Source: Buxus sempervirens (Eukaryota; Streptophyta; Magnoliopsida; Buxales; Buxaceae). Taken from it: DNA of 64,000 nt. This document shows, in pieces, positions 46,200-58,269 of this stretch. Below the pieces are notes generated by a model. The model worked only from the letters and a program-made list of their open reading frames with translations, did not search any database and was not told the origin of the DNA. The stretch covers positions 12,327,402 through 12,391,401 of the forward strand of contig OX387183.1 of assembly GCA_947561395.2 (NCBI GenBank), written 5' to 3'. Within the stretch, counting starts at the first letter, position 1. Each line of letters opens with the position of its first letter. The position numbers and the translations under genes were made by a program.

Positions 46200-47871
46200 A
46201 GAGATTATCTCTCTCTCTTATTTTTAGTATGGAGAGTCCCCTTCACCGTGGGAACTCCAAGAACCATGCAAAATAAAGGTAAACAGTGATAAACCAGCTT
46301 CAACAAATAAACAATACCATATATAGAAAGAAACTTACTTAATCTCATTTGATCTTGATATATTTTGAATAAAAAAATCAAAGAAACCTCACCTTGACGA
46401 TTACCTTCTCCACCAGTTATGTGATAGTTCCAAGTGACGTTGACAACCACTTTAGAGCTTCCCTTAGTTCCAAGAATGATCTATTGTTGGTTCTTAGGAG
46501 AATAGAAGAGCCAAAAGGAATAAAGGAGATGTCTCGAAGGGTAAAATAGGGATCAAGAGGATGATTTGGAGGTTAAAGAAAGGCATGAATGTTGCAGCCA
46601 AAAATGGGTAAGGCCAAAGGGAGGGTGTGAGAGAAGTGAGAGAGATCAAGTGTGGTTGGAAGAACAAGTCGACCCCCTTTTTATAGGCAATTAAATACTT
46701 TAAATACTTGTTATCTTATAACTAATACTCAAAAATACTATGATTTCATGTTTTTTTTTAAAGATTGTCATGATGATTATTCTCTTGCATTATTCATATC
46801 TTACGGATATCACACCTAAGGGACACGTATTCCCCCATGAGGTAAAAAGAGTTTTTTATTATTTTTTTCATTTTATTTTATTTTATAATTATTTAATTCA
46901 TGAGATATTGTTTGATTTTAAGATTATTTTATTAAGATTTTTCCTTTTGTTTTGAGCACATGCGTCCTTTGCATGTTTTACTAGATTTTAATAAAAATAT
47001 TATTTTTTTAATTCAGAACTTTTACTTTATTGCTCTTGCTTCAACATTTGCCACGTGTGCAGATATTTCAAAACTTTGACTGCTCATAACTTTTTCATCT
47101 GGTATCCGATTTCAGCAAATTTAGTGGCGTTGGAATCAGTACGAGATGCTCTACCCACCGAGTCAGAGTTTAGCAGCAAGTTCGGATTTTTAGCAGAAGT
47201 GCAAAATCGCGTCCCGGAGCCGATTTTGCTCATATCTCTCTATCCGGGACTCCGATTCCAGCAAACTCAGTTGCGTTGGAATCATGTTGATGTGCTCTTT
47301 CTGCTGATATGAAATTGAGCAGCTAATTATGAGTTTAGCAGAAAGCCAACTTCTGCTATTTCCAAGTTTGACCGGCCCATAACTTCCTTATCCGGACTCC
47401 GATTCTAGCAAATTCAATTGCGTTAGGATCGTGTCGGAAATCTCTATCCGCCGGTATAAAATTGAACTGTTGATTCAGCTTTTAGCAAAAAGTCAAAACT
47501 GCCCTCCGGGAACCGATTTTGCTCATAATTTCTTATCCGAGACCCCGATTCCAGCAAACTTGGTTGCGTTGGAATCGTGTCGAAGTGCTCTCTCTGTTGG
47601 GGCCAGATCAGACAACTGATCTGGGTTTTAGCAAAGAGTTGATTTCTGCTATTCCCAGTTTTGACCAGCTCATAACTTCTTCATTTGGACTCTGATTTGG
47701 ACAATCTTGGTGCCATTGGAATCGTATCGGAATCCTCTATCCAATGGTATGAAGTTTGGTGATCAATTCATGCCAGATCAAAAAGTCAACTTTTGACCAT
47801 TTTGGGTTTGACTTTTTCAATTAGGGTTCTCATTTTTGGCATTTTCAGTGAGCAAAAATGAGGTGCTGACA
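46200..47871 (-). mobile_element. Truncated Tat/Ogre-like LTR
   Basis: The sense start is intact (TGTCAGCACCTC at 47871), with five ~140-bp U3 repeats (about 47084-47790) and the TATA region (CTATAAAAAG, 46687-46677) followed by GGGGTCGAC as in the 26-kb element's LTR. The sense 3' portion, including palindrome array and primer-like motif, is missing; the left edge (about 46100-46260) is set by loss of similarity, not by a terminal sequence. It abuts the Copia gag at 47872. Confidence 0.75.
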
Positions 47872-50800
47872 GATGGATTAGACGAAACCTGTATCTTTGA
47901 ATTGAACCAAAGATCCTTTTCTACCACTCAAAATGGTCAACCATTGTCAACGTACTATAATGAACTTGTCGCTATTTTCCAGGAAATCGATCACATGACT
48001 ATTTCTTAGGAAGGAACAGTTGAAGGGGTGGTCCAGTTGCATTCCGCGATGACTAGGCTTCGAGTTCATATTTTTCTCAGCGGACTTGACTCCGAATTTG
48101 ATCAAGTCCGCAAAGAGATCTTACGAAAAGACCCAAAACTCTATTTGGAGAACTCGTATGCATATGTCAGGAGAGAATATCAACAAAGACAGACAATGGG
48201 AGGCTCTTGTCCAATCTCTGAAAGTTCAGCTATGCTGGCCAACCAAACTCGACAAGGATCATCGTCTAGCTCGTCGAGAAATCGAAACAATCAATCAACT
48301 GGAAAGTCTAGTGGCCTGGTATGTACTCATTGTAGTGAAATAGGTCACTCGAAACAACGATGTTATGAAATCATTGGCTATCCTGAGTGGTGGGAATTCA
48401 CAAAGAAACCGCGAAAGAAGATTGCAGGGAAAGCTATGGTGACAGCTGTGGTGACATCTACGGAGGAAGACCAATCGCAGCCTACAGCAAACGTTGCCCA
48501 ACCCGGTACTGTTGGTAAGGCATCTGTTTTTCTGCAACTTCTAAGAATAATACTTGGATTATTGATACAGGTGCATCCAATCATATGACTAGGGACTCCA
48601 GTCAGTAACAATCCGTTCTTCCTTCTCCTCAATCTGTTATCTCCACAGCCAATGGTAGTACATCTCCTATTACTGGAGAGGGATCTGCCATCTTATCCAA
48701 TAATCTCACATTAGAAACTGTTCTTATTGTTCCATCCCTTGAATATAATCTTTTGTCTGTTAGCCAAATCACCTCCACTCTTACTTGTACTGTAACTTTT
48801 TGGCCCTCATTTTGTGTTTTTCAGGACATTCTAACTCGGAAGGTTCTTGCTTATGGTGTTAGATGAGGCAAACTCTACTACTTGGAGTTGACAAAAAATG
48901 GGGGACCGAAATTCAGTCAAGCAAATCAAACTAGTAGCAAAGACAAAGCTCGAACGACTATATGGTTATGGCACCGGAGACTAGGACATCTTTCTTTTGG
49001 TTATCTCAGAAAATTACAACCTCATCTTTTTTCAGTCTTGAACGATTTGGATTTTCATTGTGACACTTGTGAACTGGCGAAGAGTCATCGCATTTCTTAT
49101 TTACCAAGTGTGAATAAAAGTTCAGAACCTTTTGTGGTTATTCACTCTGATGTTTGGGGTCCAGCAAAAATCCCTTCTCTTTCTAAAGCTCGTTACTTTG
49201 TCACCTTTATTGATGAATGCACTAGAATGACTTGGGTGTCTCTACTTAACAGAAAGAATGATGTATGTACAGCCTTTCAGGAATTTCATAAAATGGTGAG
49301 CACTCAGTACCAAAAGCAGATTCGTGTTCTACAATCTGACAATGGTACTGAGTTTATAGATACAACATGCTTTGGCAAGTTTCTGAGCCACCATGGAATT
49401 CGTCATCAGACATCTTGCACCTATACTCCGCAACAAAATGGATTGGCAGAAAGGAAGAATAAACAAATATTAGAAGTGGTTCGTGCCTCTCTCTTTGGCA
49501 TGAACATGCCTCGGTTCTATTGGGGAGAGGCTGTGAAATCTGCTACTTACCTCATCAATCGAACACCTTCTCGAGTAATAGACTTTCAAACCCCTCAACA
49601 AAAGATGCAATCCTTACTTTCAATCCCTCACCTCCCAAATCTTGAACCACGCATCTTTGGTTGTACTGTATATGTTCACATCCCCAAAAGTCTGCGAAGC
49701 AAACTTGATCCATGTGCAAAACGGTGTGTCTTTGTTGGCTATTCTGAGTTTCAGAAAGGATATAGGTGCTATGACTCGAAAACCAGGAAATTACATGTGA
49801 CTTTGGATGCTTCTTTTCGTGAATTAGAACCTTATTACTCAGGGGGAATTTCTGGATCTTCTCTTCAGGGGGAGAGCTCTAATGAAGAGAATGTGTTACA
49901 AGAAGGTGGACAAATAGATGAGTTTATAGAGTTAGAAGAAGTGAATGAACGTTTTGGGAAAAGTCTTCAGCAAAGCTGTGATAGTATTCCTGAAATTGAG
50001 AGTGAGTTGATAGTTCATCCCAAAAATGAATCAGGTACTCCCGACACTGACACATCAGAATCACCAATGTCCTTAGAGTTGCCCATGTCTATACCATTAA
50101 CTGAAGAATCAACCCAGAATGTTCTTCCTCAGGTAATCTCGAATCCCACATTTGATGAGTCTAATGAAACATGTGTTCCTGCAGAAGATATAGCTCCTAA
50201 GTACCCACAAAGATCAAATAAGGGAGTCCCAAAGAAACAATATGAACCTGATCCTAAAGCCAAGACCAAGTACCCAATCAGTAACCATGTGTCCTCCCAT
50301 AGATTGTCTAAATCATATGCATTTACTTTTAGTCAACTATCCACTGTATCTATTCCTAGTAGTGTTCAGGACGCATTGACAGATTTGAAATGGACAAAGG
50401 CAATGACCGAAGAGATGGAAGCTCTACAAAAGAATGCCACTTGGGAACTTGTTCCATTACCCAAAGGAAAGAAGACAATTGGATGTAGATGGGTGTTCAC
50501 TGTGAAACTCAAAGGAGATGGCAGTATTGATAGTTATAAATCAAGGTTAGTTGCAAAGGGGAATACGCAGAAGTATGGGTTGGATTATCAAGAGACTTTT
50601 GCACCGGTAGCCAAGATCAATACAATTCGCATCCTCATATCTATAGCGGCAAATCAGGATTGGCCTTTGCAACAATTTGATGTTAAAAATGCTTTCCTTA
50701 ATGGAGATTTAGAGGAAGAGGTCTACATGGAGTTGCCACCCGGAGTTAAATGTAACTCTTCATGTAGAAGTGAAGTTTGTAAACTAAAGAAATCATTGTA

Positions 50801-51892
50801 TGGGCTAAAACAGTCACCCAGAGCTTGGTTTGGGAGGTTCTCATCTACAATGAAGGCATTCGATTATAAGCAAAGTAATTCAGACCATACTTTGTTTATA
50901 AAACATAAGTAAGGGAAGGTAACAATTTTAATTGTGTATGTTGATGATATGGTCTTGACAGGAGACGACCCATGCGAAATGAAAGCATTACAGGAGTATT
51001 TGGCTGCAAAATTCGAAATGAAGGATCTCGGGCAACTTAAATATTTCTTGGGGATTGAGGTAGCGAGATCGAAACACGAGATTTGTCTTTCAACAAGGAA
51101 ATATGTGCTGGATCTTTTAACGGAAACTGGAATGAGTGCTTGCAAACCGGTAGAAACGCCCATAGAAATGAATCATAAGCTCAGAGTTTTTCTAGATCAA
51201 GCTCCAACAGACAAGGGTCGTTATCAACGGTTGGTTGGGAGATTAATCTACTTGTCTCACACAAGGCCGGATATAGCTTATGCAGTGAGCGTCGTAATCC
51301 AGTTCATGCATGCTCCTAGTGAAGAACATATGAATGCGGTATATCGAATCTTAAGATACTTGAAGAATGCTCCAGGCAAAGGTTTGTTGTTTTCAAAAAA
51401 TAGTGTCTCTAACATTGAAGGATACACGGATTCTGATTGGGCAGGTGATCAAACCAATAGAAGGTCCACGTCTGGTTATTTTACTTTCGTGGAAGGTAAT
51501 CTTGTCACTTGGAGAAGCAAGAAGCAGAAGGTTGTGGCAAGATCAAGTGCAAAAGCCAAATTCCGAGTTATGGCTCATGGTGTATGCAAATTGTTATGGA
51601 TTAGGAGTGTACTAAAAGATTTGGGGATTGAGTATGCAAAACCTATGAATCTTCATTGTGATAATAAGGCAGCCATTGAGATTGCATAGAATCCTGTACA
51701 ACATGACCGCACCAAACATGTTGAAGTTGATCGACATTTCATCAAGGAGAAACTTGATCAAAAGATTATACAGTTTCCATTTGTTCAGTCCGAAAGCCAG
51801 TTAGCTGATATGCTCACAAAAGCAGTTTCAGGAAAGGTGTTTCAGGGTATAATCAACAAGTTGGGCATGATAGATATCTATGCTCCAACTTG
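47872..51892 (+). pseudogene. gag-pol: Copia gag-pol, 5'-truncated with several nonsense codons
   Basis: The partial gag has knuckle CTHCSEIGHSKQRC (near 48335). An in-frame TAG lies near 48008, and the frame shifts near 48530 just before the protease motif WIIDTGASNHMT, which retains DTG. Nonsense codons follow near 48607 and 48863. From 48882 a 676-codon frame holds integrase (WHRRLGHLSFGYL; LQSDNGTEFID; PQQNGLAERKN) and reverse transcriptase (QFDVKNAFLNGD). TAA at 50910-50912 precedes VYVDDMVLTG, and RNase H (YTDSDWAGD) is cut by TAG at 51687-51689 before the NPVQHDRTKHVEVD end. Compared with the other Copia copies it has fewer frameshifts and mostly point nonsense changes. Confidence 0.9.
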
Positions 51893-52697
51893 AGGGGGAG
51901 TGTTGGTGTGCGCACCCCATTTCGGGCCGCACGACGAGGTGCATGCGACATGATGCTCGCCTCAGGACTGATTTGGAGTCGCCACTGCCTGAGAGGTGCA
52001 GGCAGACACAAAAGGGGCACCTATTCGAGCCTAATTATTCTGGTCTGCGATTTGTTAGAGTTCTGAGTAAGTTCTCGGTTACGTCTAGGGAAGTCCGAAG
52101 ACACCCTAGCCCGCCCCTTCAGTTTGACGGGTCCCATGGGTCCCCTTGGTTTTGAGTCAACTAAATTCTCACCCAATTCCTAAGCTAGCATGCACACTTA
52201 TTTGGTTTAGTGGGGGCCGTTGATGGTGTGGGCCCCTTTTTATTTGATTTTATCTTTTTATTAATTAATGGGGTGGGTCTGGTATGGGCCCTGTTGGAAG
52301 GCCCAATGGAATCCAAGTTGGGCTCAAGTCAAGCCCACGGCCCAGTTCGGGTTTTTGGGTAACCCTTATTGGATTTTGGCTATTTGGTTTAAATGTTGAT
52401 TTATATTCACAAAGTTAGTGGGTTGAAGTTTTTTAGGGCCCATTGGGCTTGGATTTGGCCCAAGGGCAATTAACCAAGTGGCCTTTAGCCCATTTATCGA
52501 AATGGACCTTGGTTGGGCCAGAAGGGATGTGGGCCCCATTGGAGGGCCCACGAAGCCTTGGTGGGCCCGTTGGGCCCACAATCACAAAATGGGCCTGGAA
52601 AATTCCAAAAAGCCCCATCGGTTCATATTATACAAAAATGGGTCGGATTAGGTCCAACCGGGTCGAAAAAATGTTTTTTTAAGTTACTTTATCGAGT

Positions 52698-52775
52698 GAC
52701 CGTATTTAATTCACGGTCTGATCAGAACCGTAATTTTAATACAGTTTAGGCCAGATCGTAGATTAACTACGGGCA
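52698..52775 (-). repeat. Palindrome array downstream of TATA: three units at 28-bp spacing
   Basis: Cores begin at 52699, 52727 and 52755 (exactly 28 apart). The best unit is GACCGTA...TTCACGGTC; units 2 and 3 are decayed. It shares spacing but not sequence with the upstream array in the same LTR. Confidence 0.75.
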
Positions 52776-53632
52776 CGCCTAGACAGCTCTGAGTATACGA
52801 TGTTCATCCGAACTTGAATTTTTGTGCTAATTTCAACCGAAATCAGTTCCGTGGTCTTCTTGGGATGTCCGAGCATTCTTCACCGGATTCCAACTCCGCT
52901 ACAAAAATTAATGAACCATACTTTTGGCTTCGAGAATGCCTATTTCCTTCTTCTTGGTCTTTTGCAATGGGATGATCTCCCATGTCTTCGATGTTCACCT
53001 TAGCTGATTTTAGGCATACATGATGGTGGGATTCGTTAAGAAGGGAAAGAGATGGGTGAGTTAAGGGTACAAACAGATTTCCAAGGAGGACACACCCCTC
53101 CTAAAATAACCAAGATGATGCAAATGTTTGCTTGAGTTCGCTTTGGCTATTCTCCTTCCTTTATGTGGGGGCTCCCTCTTATCATAGGGAGCCCCAAAAC
53201 CATGCACAATAGGAGTGAACAGGTGAAATACAAATGATAAAATAAGAAGGAAATGAAGTTTACTTAGAAATAATAAACTTTAATATATATTGAACAATAC
53301 ATTACCAGAAGCACTCCTTTTGCTATTACCTTTCACTTTCGATGTGTGGTAGCTCTCCGTGCGATTTTGGCAGCGCTTCCGCACCTCCTTTGATTTTCCG
53401 AATTGGGTTTTAAAAGGGGTTCTTTGGGTTTTTCTATGTTTGAAGGATGAAAGGGAAGGTTTAAGCAGAGCCTAAGGGCATTTTGGGCATTTTCGGAGTT
53501 AGGTATTGGGAGAGATGGAAGTTGGGCAGAGGTTGGCCGTGGGAAGAACCAAGAAGAAGAGGGGAGCCAGCAAGGAGGACTAGCTTGCCCAAATGGAGGG
53601 GCTAGCCCTCTATTTATAGCCAAAATTTTCGT

Positions 53633-53847
53633 GCCCGTATTTGAACTACGGGCATGCCTTGCCCGTACTTCAAATGCTGGCATGCCTTGCCCGTAATTCA
53701 AATACGGGCGAAAAACGCACATTTTCAAATCTCACCGAATCGACCGTACGAGACGTGTGTCCCGCCATATAGCGACACGCGTCCCCTTCTAGAAGCTCGC
53801 CCGTATTTGAAATACGGGCATGCCTCGCCAGTACTTCAAATACGGGC
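53633..53847 (-). repeat. Palindrome arrays upstream of TATA: 3 + 2 units at 28-bp spacing
   Basis: GCCCGTA...TACGGGC units of 21 bp start at 53633, 53661 and 53689, then at 53799 and 53827; spacing within each cluster is exactly 28 bp. The first cluster begins 15 bp from the TATA box. The same palindrome occurs at 41899-41975 in another LTR but on the other side of its TATA box. Confidence 0.9.
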
Positions 53848-54655
53848 GCGCACGTTTTTAAAATGCCGGATTTCAAATGCTTTATTAAATCTGATTTATT
53901 TAAAGATTTTTATCCGATTTTTTGATTATTTTATTATAAAAAAGATATTCTTTAATTAAAATATTATTAAAAAAATAAAGATATTTCTATTAAATGATTT
54001 CATTTATTTAATTCATTTATTCTACTTTTAGCTTCTATTTTGCCACATAAGCAGCTTTTTTGAAATTTCAACTGTCCATAACTTTTCTGTCCGATGTCCG
54101 ATTTTAGCAAATTTGGTGTTGTTGGAATCGGCTCGGAACCCACTATCCATTGGGATCAAATTGGGCAGTTGAATTGGGGTCAAGCAAAAAGTCAACTTTC
54201 GCTCCCCCAAAAGTTTGACCAACTCATAACTTCCTCATCCGAACTCCGATTTTAGCAAACTCAATTGCGTTGGAGCCGTGTCAAAATGTTTTTTTTAATG
54301 AGAGGAAGTTTGATGGCCAATTCTCTTTGGATTAAAAAGTCAATTTTCAGGCCCCTCAGGGTTTGACTTTTTAATTGAAATTTTTATTTTCTGCATTTTT
54401 GGGGTGCAAAAATCAGGTGCTAACAGTTGGCATGAGCTGTATGTGGGTGTAATTATTAGATTGTTTCTATAATTAATCATAGGAATCTTGTTAGGAAATC
54501 AAATCCTGGTTGTAAATATAGGAATGATTTAGTTTCCATTAGAATAGGATTTGTTTCTGTTATAAGAGGTAATTGTATCTATATATGCCTCCATCTTGGA
54601 GAAGAATACAGTATGTAGAAGAAATATTCAGTAACCATTTTCTGAAACAATCACA

Positions 54656-55443
54656 TGCTTCCTAGCAAAAAACATGCAAATTTGATGAAGGGTGAGTCTT
54701 GTAGATTGAAGCTTCAAACAAAAGGACTGAGCTATGAGTGTTGCAAATCTAATGCATACGCAATCAAAAACTGCACTGTTCTAGTCAGGTCAAGGCATTT
54801 AACAATAGGGTTTGCACTTTGCACTTGGCTCCTCCTCCCACCAACACCTCCACACCTACACACCCCCAGTCCCCTCGCTTCCTTTCTCTCTCTCCTTCCT
54901 TATTCGTCCTTCCTTCCTTTTCCTCTCTGGAATTTTTGTTTCTGTCACTTGCAACAATGCACACCCAACCAAGAATACAAGCAAACAATTTCTAAGCACA
55001 TAATATGCATACCTTCGCAAGAGAACATGAAAAGGATTCCAATTGTCCATCTGACCCAAGATAAAAGTGAAAATAAGGAAGCACCTTTACATTCAAACTT
55101 TTGCACATTGGTTTGTTATCATCAAAATTCACTTTTAGGAATAAAATTTCAGGGTGCTCTTCAACAGTCCTGCAGAGCTATCAGTAGACCATGCCATAAA
55201 ACATTAGATAACTCAATTTGATGATAACCAAGAATTGGCTGATAACTCAATTTGATACATTAATGTAAACATTAGATAACCAAGATATACAAACATTAAG
55301 TTATCACACTCTCCAACGGAAGTATAGATCTTTTGAGAATACAATCCCCTGCTTTGATAAAAGTATTGGAAATCAAAGGAGAAATGAAAGTAAAGAAAAC
55401 AAAATAATTTAAGTTATTTTTGTTACATAATTTGAACGGATAG
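54656..55443. other. Intergenic sequence, no gene recognised
   Basis: AT-rich with a C/T-rich tract at 54820-54925. The longest plus-strand frame (54655-55221) has no known domain and crosses the tract. Two copies of 'aactcaatttgat' / 'acattagataac' lie at 55200-55275. Confidence 0.5.
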
Positions 55444-56655
55444 TGAAAAACACAGTTTAGACTCTAAATCATCTAGAGGGGGATGAATAGGTGAAACCGA
55501 TTGCGGAATAAAATTTCTATCAATTAAAAACAAGTTCTTAATTAATAGGCATGCACAAGTATGAGCATTTAACAATCCATCACACAAAATTGAAAAATAA
55601 AGAAGAGACAACACAAGAAATTTTGGTGACGAAGGGAAAACTCTAAGAGAACTCTCAAAGAGAAAAACCCTCCGGGTGATAAGGTGCTACCTCTGAAAAT
55701 CACTATAAGAAAAAGACTTACAATAGTGGTTCAGACAACCAATACTGACTCTGACTCACAATGTAAATATCTGAAGAACTCTTCAGATTTGCATCCTTGC
55801 AACGATCCAGAACTCTGAATATCTTCTTATTGAAGTGCCAAACGAACTCGCTCAGCAACCGTAGGAACTCCCACAAGCAAACTCTCCAACCCGGAACTCC
55901 AAGGTAGAAAAGAAAGATTAAGAAAGGTTTTGATGGCTCAAAGAAGGAGAAGGAAGAGGAAGAAGATCTCTTGCTCTCACACACGTTTTTAGGGTTCTCT
56001 CAAACGTCTTAGGTAACCCTCACAATAACCTAGACACTCCTTATATAGATTAGGAGAAGGTAGAAGTGGAAAAGGAAACAAATCAAAAAAGATCGAACTT
56101 CTAAAACTGAAGTTTGTTAATGAACGTTCGAACGCTCAGCGAACGCGGCTCGAACGTTCAAGACAAAAACTCACTTTTCCTCTTCTTGTTTGAACGGCCA
56201 GACAACGTGAGGCGAACGCTGCTCTCGGGTTTCTCTGTGGAACTCCATCGGTCGAACGGTCAGCTAACATTCAGCTAACGCTGCTGTCTGGTTTCTCTGT
56301 GTGTCACCAATGGTCGAACAGTCAGCGAACGTTCAGCCCACGCTGCTCTCGGGTTTCTCTATATGTCACCAACGGTCGAACGTTCAGCCCACGCTGCTCT
56401 CAGGTTTCTCTGTGTGTCACCAACGGTCGAACGGTCAGCAAACGTTCAGCCCATGCTGCTCTCGGGTTTCTCTGTGTGTCACCAACAGTCGAACGGTCTG
56501 CGAACGTTCAGCGAACGTTGGTTGTAACTTTATCAATATTACTCCGATCAAAACCCCGTTTGAACCGCAATACCTATAACCTATCCCAAATACTTTGACC
56601 ACATTTAAGAGACCTTTTTGACACGGAATAAAGCCAATACAAAATAATCCTTACA
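55444..56655 (-). repeat. 3' LTR of the second SIRE-type element
   Basis: About 1,212 bp, from TGTAAGGATT (56655) to GTTTTTCA (55444); the sense 3' end is placed by the CTATTCATCCCCCTCTAGATG string (55496-55476 region) common near the ends of such LTRs and the terminal CA. TATA box CTATATAAGG at 56050-56039. U3 contains a GAACGTTC-rich tandem repeat. Confidence 0.8.
56190..56520 (-). repeat. ~62-bp tandem repeat in LTR U3
   Basis: About five units, each with (C/G)TCGAAC, (G/A)GTCAGC(G/A)AACGTTCAGC, CACGCTGCTCTC and GGTTTCTCTGTGTGTCACC strings. One unit is shorter by about 11 bp. Plus-strand frames with repeating Cys/Ser/Arg peptides over 56299-56598 are artefacts of this repeat. Confidence 0.85.
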
Positions 56656-57133
56656 AACTCCCCCTTTGGCTATTCCGTGACAAAATTAACAAGACTTATT
56701 CTAATTGTTGTGAACCACCAAGCAACAATTGGAACAAGAAAAAAAAAACAAAAAAAATTTGACATGACCTCCTCCTAAACCTATTAAACCCATACAGATT
56801 CACCTGTTCCTGAAACATCAAACAAATTGAAAATACCAAGTGAAAAGCAAGGGTAATAGAAACAACCAAACAAAAGTAATAGAATGAGCTCAAAATTATC
56901 GAAGTACTAATTTCTCATTCATTTACTTTAAACTATTTACATTTGGTCATTCATGAACAACCAACAAAAATATTCAACACAATATACATTCATGATGAAC
57001 AACAAACCAAAATCTCAACATCCATGTTCAATACATCCACCCAAAGTAATCATGCTTATCATTCAAATTTAAACACAAATACAACTAAGACTTCTCCCTC
57101 TTTTTGTCACAACTAGACAAAGGGATCACTCCA

Positions 57134-58269
57134 CTAATGAGATGGCCCAGCACCATCACCCACGTCACTGCCACCACCTCCACTCGAACCCGGAGCCACT
57201 GTAGCAGGAGCTTCATCGTCTTCTTCATCAACCTCTTGATTAAAGTACCCTTCCAATGCATATTCGAGCTTTCCAAACGACGTTTGCAAATTTGATTGTT
57301 GAAGCTCAAGTTGCTCAAACCGAAGAACCGTGTCTTTATGGTGCCTCTGCAAGTAAGAGAGAATCTGGGTATTTTGTTCTTTGAGGGACAGGAGTTCCTC
57401 ATGCAAAGAAGCAGGAGGGTGAGCCTCAGCAGAATCATCCGAATTTGGAGCCGGAGTGGAAGACAAATGAGCACGACTTTGTTTAAGAGTGGATTCGGTG
57501 ATAGGGTTTGAAGCCTTACACAACTCTAATGGAGGAAAAGCAATATTCAAAGCACGAACTAAACAGGCAATCAAGCACCCGTAGGGAAGACCATATGTCT
57601 TCTTGGAGTTGAAGAAAATATCTAGGATTTTGGAGTAAATGATCGAAGGCAAATCAATAGAATGATGCTTCTTCAAAGCATACAGAAATAAACATTTATC
57701 AAAAGGGACAGAGGATTTGTGGGCTACGGGAAACAAGTTGTGACTTTGAATACGAAAAATAACTATGGTTTCAGCCGTAAAGTATTTAACAGATAAAGCA
57801 CCACCTCTAAAAACCCAATTTCCTCTTCCAAGATGTAGAAGAGTATCAACAACCTCATTTTGAAAATCAGGGGTAGGAGGAGGATAAGGAAATTGAGGTT
57901 CCAGGACCCGAGGAAGACCAAAAACTGAAGCAAGAACATTGGGTCCAACACGAAAAGGAGTGCCTCGAAGAAAAGTTGAGAATTCAGAATTTTCAAAATC
58001 AACATCATGGATGTTGGTGAAGAATTCTCTAACTAGCTCTATAGATGGAAGAATAAAGTTTCCAAACATGGAATCCCAACCCCTATCTTTAAAACAATCA
58101 AAGACCTCATCAGGAAGGGTTGCAAATTTACCTCTCTCTCTAGGATGACAGACCTATCACTGAAAAAATCTTCAAAATTTTTTCCAGCTCTCTTGTTTAC
58201 AAACAAGGACTCATCATACCGAGGTTTCTTGTTGGAATTTTTGGTACCAAGAGATTTCTTCCTAGGCAT
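57134..58269 (-). pseudogene. Extra 3' ORF with plant-transposon-protein domain, one frameshift
   Basis: It starts MPRKKSLGTKNSNKKPR at 58269 and shifts frame once near 58080-58100. It then runs open for 311 codons to 57134. The conserved block (LPSIELVREFFTNIHD...FLRGTPF) aligns with the ORF at 18595-19876. A C-terminal leucine/glutamine-rich coiled coil (about 57370-57270) and an acidic, Gly/Ser-rich tail follow. There is no signal peptide or membrane span. With only one lesion it is the better-preserved copy and shows the protein is about 375 residues. Role unknown; the basic N-terminus suggests nucleic-acid binding or nuclear entry, which is inference. Confidence 0.75.

Larger units (their letters stand above)
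51907..54425 (-). mobile_element. Solo LTR, Tat/Ogre-like, minus sense, inside a Copia LTR
   Basis: 2,519 bp from TGTGCGCACC to GGTGCTAACA, flanked by identical duplications GTTGG (51902-51906, 54426-54430). Sense order from 54425: two ~150-bp U3 repeats (54345-54055), palindrome arrays at 53847-53799 and 53709-53633, TATAAATA (53618-53611), a second array at 52775-52698, and TGGCGACTCC (51984-51975). Confidence 0.9.
47872..54655 (+). mobile_element. 5'-truncated Ty1-copia retrotransposon with split 3' LTR
   Basis: Coding sequence begins mid-gag at the junction with the truncated LTR and runs to 51892, followed by a polypurine tract TTGAGGGGGAG and the 3' LTR. That LTR is cut after TGTTGG (51901-51906) by a solo LTR and resumes at 54426, ending near 54653-54655; it totals about 230 bp and includes CTATATATGCC near 54575. 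No 5' LTR or primer site is present, so the left target duplication cannot be checked. Confidence 0.85.

Noticed and set aside
54655-55221. 188-codon plus-strand frame as a host gene
   Set aside because: It crosses a pyrimidine tract, has no domain and no upstream promoter signal I can support.
56299-56598. Cysteine-rich repetitive open frames in the SIRE-type LTR
   Set aside because: They arise from the 62-bp tandem repeat; no start context or family.
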